Assembly: GCA_002499455.1 (NCBI GenBank) | Contig: DALN01000156.1 | Coordinates: 6,539-26,802 of the forward strand | Direction of reading: 5' to 3' | DNA length: 20,264 nt | From: Methanoculleus sp. UBA77 | Lineage (GTDB): Archaea > Halobacteriota > Methanomicrobia > Methanomicrobiales > Methanoculleaceae | Part shown: positions 6,449 through 13,066 of the stretch, in pieces | Layout: each line of letters opens with the position of its first letter | Numbering within the stretch: the first letter of the stretch is position 1 | Notes under the pieces: generated by a model | Told to the model about the DNA's origin: nothing | The model's input: only the letters and a program-made list of their open reading frames with translations | Database searches by the model: none | Program-made: the position numbers and the translations under genes

Positions 6449-7729
6449 TTACCGGGACTCCCCCGGCACGACCGGCGGTACGGTGATCATCTTCACCTTG
6501 ACGAGCCGCCGGCCCCGCATCTGCATCACCACGAGCGTGATGTTGCTCTCCTCGATCCTGACCACCTCGCCGCGGCGGGGGATGTGCCCCAGCCGGTCGA
6601 TGACGAGGCCGCCGATACTCTCGTATGCGTCCGTCAGCGGGAGGTTGAGGTCCAGATCCTCGTTGATGTGCTCGACCCAGGTCCGTGCGTCGACCAGGTA
6701 GACACCCTCCTCGACCTGCTGGATCTCCGGCTCCTCCTCGTCGAACTCGTCCATGATCTCGCCGACGAGCTCCTCGAGCATATCCTCGACCGTCACGATC
6801 CCGGCAAACGATCCGTACTCGTCGAGGACGACGGCCATATGCTGCTTCTTTAACTGGAGCTCCTTTAAGAGCTCGTCGATCTTCTTGCTCTCCGGGACGA
6901 AGTAGGGCTCGTACATCCTCTCGCGGATCGTCGCGCTCGTCTGCTGGCGGAAGACCGCCGCAAAGACGTCTTTCACGTTCAGGAGCCCGATGATGTTGTC
7001 GATCCGCTCATGGTAGACCGGGATCCGCGAGAATCCCGTCTCGTTGAAGATGGCAAGCGCGTTCTCAAGCGAACTGGTATCCTCGATCATGACGACGTCG
7101 ACCCGCGGCGTCATCACTTCTCGGACCGTCGTGTCTCCAAAGCGCAGCACGGAGTAGAGCATATCCCGCTCCTCCTCCTCGATCGTCCCCTCCTCCTCGC
7201 CGACGTCGATCCACTCCTTGATCTCCTCTTCGGTGACGACCGGCTCGGTAACGCCGGGCCTGAAGGCGAACTGCTGCTTGATCCTGTCCGCGATCCAGAG
7301 CACCGGATAGAGCACCTTCGAGAAGATGAGGATGGGCCGGGCGACCCGGAGGGCGAGTTCCTCGGTGCGCCGCGAGGCATACATCTTGGGCCCGATCTCG
7401 CCGAAGATCAGCATCAGGATGACCGTGACACCGGTCGCTATCCCGATACCGACGTCGCCGTAGATGCCTATGGCGATTGCGGTCGCGAGCGATGCCGCGG
7501 CCACGTTGACGATATTGTTCCCGATGAGGATGGTGATCAGGAAATTGTCGGTCGATCGTTTCAGCGTCTCGAGCGCATCCGCCCCTTTCCGGCCCTGGCT
7601 TAAGAGTGCGTGGACTTTCGCCCGGGTTATCGAGACGAGAGCGACTTCGGAACTTGAGAAGAAGGCCGAGAAGGCGAGGCAGATTAGAAATAGTATAATC
7701 TCTACGATTACAGGGTCAACGATTGCCAT
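6449..7729 (-). CDS. CNNM/CorC-type transporter (DUF21 - CBS pair - CorC_HlyC domain)
   Basis: Integral membrane protein of the CNNM/CorC (hemolysin C-like) family, linked to Mg2+ efflux or homeostasis. 426 residues. The DUF21 transmembrane domain (about 5-150) has hydrophobic stretches near 7-25, 64-90 and 93-112, the SSSEVA signature (25-30) and a GEIGPK motif (110-115). Two CBS domains follow (about 205-265 and 275-330), including MTPRVDVVMI and VLDEYGSFAGIVTVEDMLEELVGEI. A C-terminal transporter-associated domain ends the protein (about 340-417). CBS domains in this family bind adenine nucleotides. The ion is not determined from sequence. It has its own upstream TATA-like elements and leads into purN. 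Confidence 0.92.
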   Translation of the reverse strand: MAIVDPVIVEIILFLICLAFSAFFSSSEVALVSITRAKVHALLSQGRKGADALETLKRSTDNFLITILIGNNIVNVAAASLATAIAIGIYGDVGIGIATGVTVILMLIFGEIGPKMYASRRTEELALRVARPILIFSKVLYPVLWIADRIKQQFAFRPGVTEPVVTEEEIKEWIDVGEEEGTIEEEERDMLYSVLRFGDTTVREVMTPRVDVVMIEDTSSLENALAIFNETGFSRIPVYHERIDNIIGLLNVKDVFAAVFRQQTSATIRERMYEPYFVPESKKIDELLKELQLKKQHMAVVLDEYGSFAGIVTVEDMLEELVGEIMDEFDEEEPEIQQVEEGVYLVDARTWVEHINEDLDLNLPLTDAYESIGGLVIDRLGHIPRRGEVVRIEESNITLVVMQMRGRRLVKVKMITVPPVVPGESR

Positions 7730-7777
7730 TTACTCCACGCCGCGTGCAGCGGCTGTATTTTGCGTCGGTTAACGGTT

Positions 7778-7814
7778 GGATTATATCAATTATGTTGCGG
7801 GCAGAGATTATAAA
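7778..7814 (-). promoter_or_regulatory. Promoter region of the CNNM-type gene, two TATA-like boxes
   Basis: The 94-bp gap between the isomerase-like stop and the CNNM-type ATG holds two A/T islands on the minus strand: TTTATAAT (7814-7807) and TTGATATAATCC (7789-7778). Start sites about 25 bp downstream would give leaders of about 55 or 30 nt. Nothing else stands out in this gap. Confidence 0.5.
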
Positions 7815-7823
7815 CCCAGCGCA

Positions 7824-8648
7824 TCAGGGGAATATCCGTCCGAGCGCCTCCTGCTCGCGCGCGAGCAGCACAACCTTCTCCTCAGACGAGAGGGGTTGCG
7901 GGAAGACCATGTCCTCGAGTTCCAGGGTGAGGTAGCCGGCGTAACCACGGTCGGCGAGTTCCGCAAGCACCCGCTGTGCGGAGGGGTCGTCGTGGATAGG
8001 GTGATGGGGGCGCCCGTTGCCGCCGAGTGCGCTGACGTGGACGTTCACCAACCGGTCTCCGCAGAGGTCGATGAACCGGAGCACTTCGTCGCAGGATGTC
8101 ATCATGGCATGCCCCATATCGAGGGTGAACGAGAGCCACGGCTCCCGTTCGAGCAACTCGGCCGCATCCTCGGCCGTATAGAGCAGGGCGTTGATCCGGG
8201 GCTCCAGGTTCTCGATCGCGACCTTCACCTTCGTCTCCGCGGCGGCCTCCCGGAGCCGGGCGACGTACTCCTCGAACCGCCGGAAGTCGTAGGCGCTCGG
8301 CTGCCGTTTCGCCGTCCGTTTCCCGGGATGGACCGTGACCACCGCGGCGCCCATCCGGTCCGCCATCCGGACTGCTTCGAGCGTGTAGTCGACGGATATC
8401 GCGGCGACCTTCGGGTTGATGGAGCAGGGGTTTAAGTCCAGCGTCGGTGCGTGGACGGTGATGGGGGTGAGATCGGGATGGGCTGCGATACAGCCGGCGA
8501 GTTCGTCTTCGGGCCGGCCCTTGAGCCAGAAATGCGGCGTCTCGATCCAGAACTCAAGAGAATCGAGGCCGGACTCGGCGACGTAGTCAAAGATCTGATC
8601 GCACGGGTATTCGTGGAAGAACATGGTCGAGACGGCGAAACGGCCCAT
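7824..8648 (-). CDS. Sugar phosphate isomerase/epimerase family TIM-barrel protein
   Basis: 274-residue xylose-isomerase-like TIM barrel (AP endonuclease 2 superfamily). Barrel strands and likely divalent-metal ligands are visible in order: TVHAP (His66), TVHPG (His107), IENL (Glu146), LDMGH (Asp177, His180), NVHVSA (His204), HHPIHDD (around 215-221) and LELE (Glu243). This order resembles the ligand set of endonuclease IV, but length and motifs fit the broader archaeal isomerase/epimerase group better. Substrate unknown. It is divergent from xseA over 36 bp and followed by the CNNM-type gene with its own promoter. The start at MGRFAVS preserves the first barrel strand. Confidence 0.8.
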   Translation of the reverse strand: MGRFAVSTMFFHEYPCDQIFDYVAESGLDSLEFWIETPHFWLKGRPEDELAGCIAAHPDLTPITVHAPTLDLNPCSINPKVAAISVDYTLEAVRMADRMGAAVVTVHPGKRTAKRQPSAYDFRRFEEYVARLREAAAETKVKVAIENLEPRINALLYTAEDAAELLEREPWLSFTLDMGHAMMTSCDEVLRFIDLCGDRLVNVHVSALGGNGRPHHPIHDDPSAQRVLAELADRGYAGYLTLELEDMVFPQPLSSEEKVVLLAREQEALGRIFP

Positions 8649-8656
8649 AACACTAC

Positions 8657-8667
8657 TTGATATAAAT
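8657..8667 (+). promoter_or_regulatory. TATA box for xseAB in a short divergent intergenic region
   Basis: TTGATATAAAT on the plus strand is centred about 25 bp before the start-codon cluster GTG/ATG/ATG at 8685-8693, which predicts an essentially leaderless xseA mRNA. The divergent isomerase gene starts at 8648, too close to use this box; a weaker A/T stretch at 8673-8684 is a better spaced candidate for it. Confidence 0.55.
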
Positions 8668-8687
8668 CATGGGTCTAATAGATTGTG

Positions 8688-9935
8688 ATGATGTTAAGCG
8701 GTCCCTCCGCCGGTCCGGACCGGTTCGGCACCCCGATCTTCGCGGTCTCGGAGGTCTCAAGGCTCATCTGCGACCTCCTCGACGACGTCCGCCTGCAGGG
8801 GATCTGGGTGCGGGGGGAGGTGACCAACTACAAGGGCAACGCCTCCGGCCACCGCTACTTCTCGCTCTCGGAGCGGAACGGACGGAGTTCTGCCCTGATC
8901 AACTGTGCCATGTGGCGCTCGTATGCGGCAGGGCTCGCGTTCGAGCCCCGGGATGGCATGGACGTTCTCGCCTGGGGGACCGTGGAGGTCTATGAGCCTC
9001 ACGGGAAGTACCAGCTGATCGTCAGGGAACTCCTTCCCGCGGGCGCGGGGGAGCGGCACCTCATGGTCGAGCGCTGGAAGCGGGAGCTCGAGGAGGAAGG
9101 GCTCTTCGATCCCGGACGAAAGAGACCGCTCCCCGTCTTCCCGCTTAGGATTGGGGCGGTCACCTCCCGGACGGGTGCGGCGCTCCAGGATATCCTCTCG
9201 GTCGTCTCGCGTCGCTACCCGGTCGAGGTGGTCCTCTCCCCGACGGCCGTCCAGGGCGAGGGGGCGCATATCGAGATCGCGGAGGCGATCCGGCGGCTTG
9301 ACGGCCACGCCGACGTGATCATCGTCGGGCGCGGGGGCGGGAGCTTCGAGGACCTCTTCCCCTTCAACCACCCGGACGTGGTGCGGGCCGTCGCCGGGTG
9401 CAGAACGCCGGTGATCAGCGCGGTCGGGCACGAGGTCGACACCGCCCTCTGCGATTTTGCGGCGGATCTCCGGGCCCCGACGCCGTCTGCGGCGGCGGAA
9501 CGGGCGGTTCCGGACCGGCAGGAGGTGCTCAGGGAGGTCTACGGCTACCAGGAGAGGATGCAGTCGCTCCTCCTTCACCGGGTCCGTGCAGCGGGAGAGG
9601 AGGTCGAGGACCTGCGCGAGCGGATGCATCCCCGGCGGCTCGCACGCCGCGTCAGCGAACGGATGCAGCGCCTCGCCGAGCACGACGACCTGCTCCGGCG
9701 GGCGGCGGCGGCGGGGCTCGAGCGGAAGCGGGCCGCGCTTGCACAGGTCCGTGCGGACCTTGCCGGGAGGAACCCGCTCGCCGTTCTCGACCGGGGCTAC
9801 TCCATCGTGGAGTCGGACGGGAAGGTTGTGAGAAGCGTTCACGACCTCAGGCCGGGCGATCGCGTGGTGTTGCGGATGAAGGACGGGACGTCCAGGGCCG
9901 TCGTGGAGGAGACGAAGTATGACAGAGACGTTTGA
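8688..9935 (+). CDS. xseA: Exodeoxyribonuclease VII large subunit
   Basis: Catalytic subunit of exonuclease VII, which degrades single-stranded DNA from both ends and acts in repair in bacteria. About 415 residues, slightly shorter than the E. coli protein. It has an N-terminal OB-fold (about 10-105, including GIWVRGEVTNYK and GHRYFSL) and the ExoVII catalytic region with RIGAVTSRTGAALQDIL, IIVGRGGGSFEDLFPFN and VISAVGHEVDTALCDFAAD. The next segment reads LRAPTPSAAAE, followed by a coiled-coil-rich part and a C-terminal GYSIV element. Start codons GTG 8685, ATG 8688 and ATG 8691 are all possible. It overlaps xseB by 17 bp. ExoVII is mainly bacterial but occurs in Methanomicrobia, so old transfer is likely. 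Confidence 0.95.
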   Translation: MMLSGPSAGPDRFGTPIFAVSEVSRLICDLLDDVRLQGIWVRGEVTNYKGNASGHRYFSLSERNGRSSALINCAMWRSYAAGLAFEPRDGMDVLAWGTVEVYEPHGKYQLIVRELLPAGAGERHLMVERWKRELEEEGLFDPGRKRPLPVFPLRIGAVTSRTGAALQDILSVVSRRYPVEVVLSPTAVQGEGAHIEIAEAIRRLDGHADVIIVGRGGGSFEDLFPFNHPDVVRAVAGCRTPVISAVGHEVDTALCDFAADLRAPTPSAAAERAVPDRQEVLREVYGYQERMQSLLLHRVRAAGEEVEDLRERMHPRRLARRVSERMQRLAEHDDLLRRAAAAGLERKRAALAQVRADLAGRNPLAVLDRGYSIVESDGKVVRSVHDLRPGDRVVLRMKDGTSRAVVEETKYDRDV

Positions 9936-10104
9936 GGAGAAACTGGAGGAACTCCGGAGGATTGTCCGGAGGCTGGAAGACGGCGACGCGAGCCTTGAGG
10001 AGAGCATCGCCATCTACGAGCGCGGTGCGCTCCTCGTGAAGCAGTGCGAAGACATCCTCGGCGCGGCCGAGATGAAACTCACGGAGCTCGGCCGCGACCG
10101 GTGA
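9919..10104 (+). CDS. xseB: Exodeoxyribonuclease VII small subunit
   Basis: 61-residue helical-hairpin protein that wraps the large subunit of exonuclease VII. The family pattern is clear: TFEEKLEELRRIVRRLEDGDASLEESIAIYERGALLVKQCEDILGAAEMKLTEL, with the typical LE-G-x-L/S-LEES turn between two helices. Length is normal. It starts inside the xseA end (17-bp overlap), so the two are translationally coupled and both subunits are made together. Its 3' end overlaps the convergent PAS gene by 26 bp. Confidence 0.95.
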   Translation: MTETFEEKLEELRRIVRRLEDGDASLEESIAIYERGALLVKQCEDILGAAEMKLTELGRDR

Positions 10105-10699
10105 TGGGCCTCGACCCTGCCCCCGGCAACCCCTCCCGGAGAGCCTGCTCGGCCTTCTTCTGCCCCGAAGTGTTGCAGACGACCCAGAGGAGTTCGATCG
10201 CCCCGCTCTCGGGGTCGTGCGCGACCGATCCTGCCAGAGCGGCGCGGATGGTGCTGCCGTCGGACCTCACAAGCAGGTACTCCTGCGCCGGGACTTCCTC
10301 GCCCCCGATGAGGTCTGCAACCGCCGACTGGAAGGCCGGGACGCACCGCGGATCGAGGAACATCCGGAAGGAGAAACCCTGCAGGCGGTCGGGCGAGAGG
10401 CCGAGGAGGGCCCCCGCCGCCAGGTTCGCCTCCAGGACGGCCCCGTCCTGCCCGGTGCAGATGCATCCCGCCGGAAGGTGAGCGAAGCGGTTCCGGCACC
10501 GCCGGTACCCGGCATCGATGCTCCGGATGCCGGCGATCAGTGCGTCGACCAGGTCGTAGATCTCGGCAAGGTCCGACTTCTGCAGGAGCAGGTCGCCCGC
10601 GGGAGCCGCACCGGCGCCTCCCCCGGGAGGGCGGAGGCGACGGTCGAGGTCTTCCAGGTGTTCGAGAAGGTCTTCAAGCGCCGGGGCGAACGGTTGCAT
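10079..10699 (-). CDS. Stand-alone PAS domain protein, possibly a truncated sensor
   Basis: 206-residue soluble protein. The N-terminal part is helical with a Pro/Gly/Ala linker (about 24-36), then comes one PAS domain (about 68-180): FAHLPAGCICTGQDGAVLEANLAAGALLGLSPDRLQG, EVPAQEYLLVRSDGSTIRAALAGS and a final strand IELLWVVCNTSGQKKAEQAL. Such PAS domains sense small ligands, redox state or light; the ligand is unknown. The signalling helix KKAEQALRE that normally leads into a kinase or second PAS is followed by an unstructured GLPGAGSRPITGRGRAP tail that runs antisense into xseB, so no output domain is present. It may be a decayed sensor kinase or a partner protein. Confidence 0.78.
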   Translation of the reverse strand: MQPFAPALEDLLEHLEDLDRRLRPPGGGAGAAPAGDLLLQKSDLAEIYDLVDALIAGIRSIDAGYRRCRNRFAHLPAGCICTGQDGAVLEANLAAGALLGLSPDRLQGFSFRMFLDPRCVPAFQSAVADLIGGEEVPAQEYLLVRSDGSTIRAALAGSVAHDPESGAIELLWVVCNTSGQKKAEQALREGLPGAGSRPITGRGRAP

Positions 10700-10714
10700 G
10701 CCCTCCCGTTCCCC

Positions 10715-10734
10715 GCACCCGGGTGCATAAACCT
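10715..10734 (-). promoter_or_regulatory. PAS gene promoter with abutting 12-bp palindrome
   Basis: The minus strand reads GGTTTATGC centred about 30 bp before the PAS ATG, directly followed by the perfect 12-bp palindrome GCACCCGGGTGC (10715-10726), which lies between the TATA-like box and the expected start site. A dyad in this position could be an operator. The rest of the 56-bp gap to DUF371 shows nothing else. Confidence 0.45.
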
Positions 10735-10755
10735 ATCCCCGGCGGCCGGTGCAGG

Positions 10756-11190
10756 TCAGGGATCCTCAGGGACCTCCGCCTCGAGCTCGACGACCAGCTC
10801 CTCCCCGCGCCGGAGCGCCTCGATGAACTCCCGGGGGAGGGTCGCCGCGACACGGTCTGAGCGGACGGCGACGGTCCGGTCGGAGACAAAGTCGCTCCGC
10901 CGCCAGACGAGGTCGGCCGGATGGTCCAGGGTGAGGCCCGCACTGCCCTGCGACCTGACGACAACGGTCTCGCCCCCTGCGGTAAGCCGGGTCGTGAGCA
11001 CCGCACGGTCGTCGCAGAGCAGCGCCTTGAGGCCAGGATCGAGGTCGGCGGCGCCTTTGTCGGCGGCGACCCCGACGATGCAGTCGCCCGCGAGTGTCAG
11101 CGTCTCGTCCTTCGTCACCTCAAACGTTGTCGGATGGATCCCCTGGATCAGCGGGTGCCCCCGCGCCCGCACGATGTCCCTCGCCTTCAT
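10756..11190 (-). CDS. DUF371 family protein
   Basis: 144-residue archaeal protein of unknown function. Family hallmarks: VRARGHPLIQGIHPTTFEVTKD (7-28), LTLAGDCIVGVAADKGAADL (31-50), and near the C-terminus WRRSDFVSDRTVAVRSDRVAATLPREFIEALR (96-127). No membrane segment or metal-binding Cys cluster. The invariant Gly-His-Pro, Thr-Thr and Gly-Asp-Cys residues could form an active or ligand site, but no reaction is known to me. It is divergent from the HVO_0476-type zinc gene across 32 bp. Confidence 0.88.
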   Translation of the reverse strand: MKARDIVRARGHPLIQGIHPTTFEVTKDETLTLAGDCIVGVAADKGAADLDPGLKALLCDDRAVLTTRLTAGGETVVVRSQGSAGLTLDHPADLVWRRSDFVSDRTVAVRSDRVAATLPREFIEALRRGEELVVELEAEVPEDP

Positions 11191-11222
11191 GCTTATTAGG
11201 TGAGGGTTTCAATTGCTAATGA

Positions 11223-11813
11223 ATGATTGACATCGTCTGCCCCGTCTGTAAAGAGGAGCGTGAACACCAGGTTCTCCGGGAAGCCGCCGATCTGGTGGTG
11301 CAGTGCACTGAGTGCGGCCAGGTCCACCGGGTGCCGAAACCCCCCGAACCCCGGATCTTCACCATCAAGGCGATCGTGAGCCGCGAGACCGAGTCGCAGG
11401 TCTGCAGCGCGGAGTTGCTCGAAGACGAGGTCGTCTCCCTCGGCGACCGGATCGCCGCGGAGTGCGGGGACGAGGTGATCGGCGTCGAGGTCACCGGCAT
11501 CGAGGTAGGGGAGAGAAGGGTCGCCCACGCGAAGGCCGATGAGGTGACGACCCTCTGGACGCGTGGGATCGAGCAGGTCATCGTGCGGGCATCCGTCCAC
11601 TCCGGGCGGACGACCATCCCCCTCTACCAGGCCGCGGACGGCGAGGATGAGTTCGTCGTCGGGGAGACCTACACCTTCGGCGGGCGGCGGATCAAGATCT
11701 CGCACATCAAACTCCGTGACGGTCCGGTTATTCGGAAAGAAGGCTGGAAGACGTTTGCCCGCCGGATTAAGCGGATCTACGGCTACCTTGAGAGAGGTTA
11801 CCAGCGCCGGTAA
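11223..11813 (+). CDS. HVO_0476 family zinc-finger protein (COG1326-like)
   Basis: 196-residue archaeal protein with an N-terminal zinc ribbon: Cys6-x2-Cys9 (VCPVC) and Cys28-x2-Cys31 (QCTEC). It is followed by a beta-rich region carrying EPRIFTIKAIVSRETESQ (42-59), EVVSLGDRIAAECGDEVIGVEVTGIE and the downstream GGRRIKISHIKLRDG (153-167). The end is strongly basic (WKTFARRIKRIYGYLERGYQRR), which suggests nucleic acid binding. The function is unknown; ribosome or RNA association is an inference from the zinc ribbon and basic tail. The ATG lies 32 bp from the divergent DUF371 start, so the mRNA is probably leaderless. Confidence 0.88.
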   Translation: MIDIVCPVCKEEREHQVLREAADLVVQCTECGQVHRVPKPPEPRIFTIKAIVSRETESQVCSAELLEDEVVSLGDRIAAECGDEVIGVEVTGIEVGERRVAHAKADEVTTLWTRGIEQVIVRASVHSGRTTIPLYQAADGEDEFVVGETYTFGGRRIKISHIKLRDGPVIRKEGWKTFARRIKRIYGYLERGYQRR

Positions 11814-11853
11814 CCCCCGGGTTGGACCGCCGGCCGGCACAGCGAACGGAACG

Positions 11854-11885
11854 CAAAAATAGTGCGGCACGGGGCTCCTGCCGCA
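11854..11885 (-). terminator. Hairpin plus T-run terminator of the thioredoxin-like gene
   Basis: A perfect 7-bp inverted repeat (TGCGGCA at 11863-11869 and TGCCGCA at 11879-11885, 9-nt loop) lies 4 bp after the minus-strand stop. On that strand it is followed by ACTATTTTTG, so it has the layout of an intrinsic terminator for the minus-strand gene. It fills most of the 76-bp convergent gap. Confidence 0.65.
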
Positions 11886-11889
11886 ACCC

Positions 11890-12168
11890 TCACCGGGGCA
11901 GGGGTTCGGGCAGGTGCCGCCGGATTGCAGCCTCAAGATCTTCGCGGTGGACGAGCCCCTCCATCCGCTCCCTGACCCCGTCATCCGCGATCACGAGGGT
12001 CGTGGGGGTCACCCTGAGGTTGTACTCCTTGATATACTGCGGATTTTTGACGGCATCGATCTCCTCGATCGTGATACCGAGGTCTCCCTCCACCTCGCGG
12101 AGGATCGGGGTCTGCTCCTCGCACCCCATGCATCCCTCCTGGTAGAAACTCAGCACTCTCACCGCCAT
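11890..12168 (-). CDS. Small thioredoxin-fold protein with CMGC active site
   Basis: 92-residue thioredoxin-like protein, probably a cytosolic thiol-disulfide oxidoreductase. It has a first strand VRVLSFYQ, the redox motif Cys13-Met-Gly-Cys16, a cis-proline segment VTPTTLVIAD (Pro55) and a closing helix EDLEAAIRRHL. Its size is close to archaeal glutaredoxin-like thioredoxins (about 85 residues) rather than classical Trx (about 105). The CMGC sequence differs from the CGPC of thioredoxins, so redox potential and partners are open. It has its own promoter, overlapping the terminator of the upstream FKBP-like gene. NrdJ in this window needs a thiol reductant, but a link is not shown. Confidence 0.88.
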   Translation of the reverse strand: MAVRVLSFYQEGCMGCEEQTPILREVEGDLGITIEEIDAVKNPQYIKEYNLRVTPTTLVIADDGVRERMEGLVHREDLEAAIRRHLPEPLPR

Positions 12169-12187
12169 GTATCTCAGGAAGCGGTGA

Positions 12188-12199
12188 GACTATAAAAAA
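12188..12199 (-). promoter_or_regulatory. TATA box of the thioredoxin-like gene
   Basis: The minus strand reads TTTTTTATAGTC, centred about 26 bp before the ATG at 12168, which predicts a leaderless mRNA. The same T-run forms the end of the FKBP-like gene's terminator. Confidence 0.55.
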
Positions 12200-12219
12200 C
12201 AGTGGGGTGCCGTTACCCC
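12194..12219 (-). terminator. Hairpin plus T-run terminator of the FKBP-like gene
   Basis: The minus-strand stem GGGGT / ACCCC (12219-12215 with 12208-12204, 6-nt loop) overlaps the TAA stop codon of the FKBP-like gene and is followed by ACTGTTTTTT. The layout is that of an intrinsic terminator. Confidence 0.6.
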
Positions 12220-12911
12220 GTTATACCGTTGAGCGTAACATCGACGCTGCCGTAGCGGTGGGTGATGACCAGCGAGTCGGCGGTCTTTTCGGTGACCTTC
12301 CCTAACCGCAGTGCAGGGGCCTCGTTGGTCTCATTGTTCATGGAGATATCGGGCGACGTCGTGAAGCCGAGCGGGACCAGGTCGCCCACGGCGATCTCAG
12401 TGAAGTTGAGACCGATGCCGTTCGCATCCTCCTCGCTCAGGTTCATCGCGAGATCGTTTGACCCGTAGGTGAGCCCGACAGCCTTCATCTCCCCGGTCCG
12501 CATCCCGACAAGCCCCTGGGAGATTGCAGCAACCTCAAAGCCCAGCAGGCCGAAGCCTGAAAAGCCGCCGATCTCAGGGTATAAGACGGGCAGGACTGCA
12601 ATATTCTCGCCCGACACCTGGGCGCCGACCGGGACTTCCATGCCGCTCGACAGGAGAACAAAGTTTCCCTTCCCGTACTCGCTTGCGGCGAGGCTCTGGT
12701 CCGTCGTCACGAGAGGGCGGCCGTCCTCGTCGCGAATGGTGTAGCCGATGAGCGCCGTGTTTCCAACCTGGGCTTTCTGGGGGGCATCGAAGAGCGGAGA
12801 CAGGTATGTCCCCACCATGGCGACTGCCACGATGAGGGCGACTCCGACATAAGCCCATTTCATCCAGGGCGAACTCTCGTCCTTGGAGGATTTCTGCTGT
12901 GTCTGTTTCAT
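12213..12911 (-). CDS. Membrane-anchored FKBP-like peptidyl-prolyl isomerase
   Basis: 232-residue protein. The N-terminus is short and charged (KQTQQKSSKDESS), then one transmembrane helix (about 18-38) and an extracytoplasmic domain. FKBP-like segments are VGNTALIGYTIRDEDGRPLVTT (49-70) and ISQGLVGMRTGEMKAVGLTYG (130-150), matching the opening strand and the GLxGMxxGExK turn of archaeal FKBPs. A SlyD-like insertion and late strands (LGKVTEKTADSLVITHRYGS) follow. The usual FD pair after the first strand is replaced by LVTTD, so catalytic activity may be reduced. The start MKQTQQ is chosen because a TATA-like stretch lies 27 bp before it; the frame extends 21 codons further upstream through that promoter. 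Likely role: folding of exported proteins. Confidence 0.75.
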   Translation of the reverse strand: MKQTQQKSSKDESSPWMKWAYVGVALIVAVAMVGTYLSPLFDAPQKAQVGNTALIGYTIRDEDGRPLVTTDQSLAASEYGKGNFVLLSSGMEVPVGAQVSGENIAVLPVLYPEIGGFSGFGLLGFEVAAISQGLVGMRTGEMKAVGLTYGSNDLAMNLSEEDANGIGLNFTEIAVGDLVPLGFTTSPDISMNNETNEAPALRLGKVTEKTADSLVITHRYGSVDVTLNGITG

Positions 12912-12931
12912 TACGGTACAATCGACTTTCG

Positions 12932-12946
12932 GTAAAATAAAATAGT
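12932..12946 (-). promoter_or_regulatory. TATA box of the FKBP-like gene
   Basis: The minus strand reads ACTATTTTATTTTACC in this stretch. Its centre is about 27 bp before the ATG at 12911, so the message would have almost no leader. Confidence 0.55.
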
Positions 12947-12981
12947 ATTGTTGTGGAGGGCGGCATGACACCAACAGTAAA

Positions 12982-12994
12982 TTTAATATATAAT
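12982..12994 (+). promoter_or_regulatory. TATA box of hsp20
   Basis: TTTAATATATAAT is the strongest TATA-like element of this region. A start site near 13013 would leave a leader of about 54 nt. The leader contains an inverted repeat CGAGC-N5-GCTCG (13017-13031) and, 6 nt before the ATG, the purine-rich ribosome binding site AGGAGTGA. Confidence 0.7.
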
Positions 12995-13066
12995 AAACAC
13001 TACCTTAAAGTTAGCCCGAGCGACCTGCTCGCCCGGAGCAATATCACCAGACAGGAGTGATTTACG

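Noticed and set aside
9215..10013. Long minus-strand open frame opposite xseA
   Set aside because: It translates to Arg/Pro/His-rich low-complexity sequence; xseA on the plus strand has clear conserved motifs.
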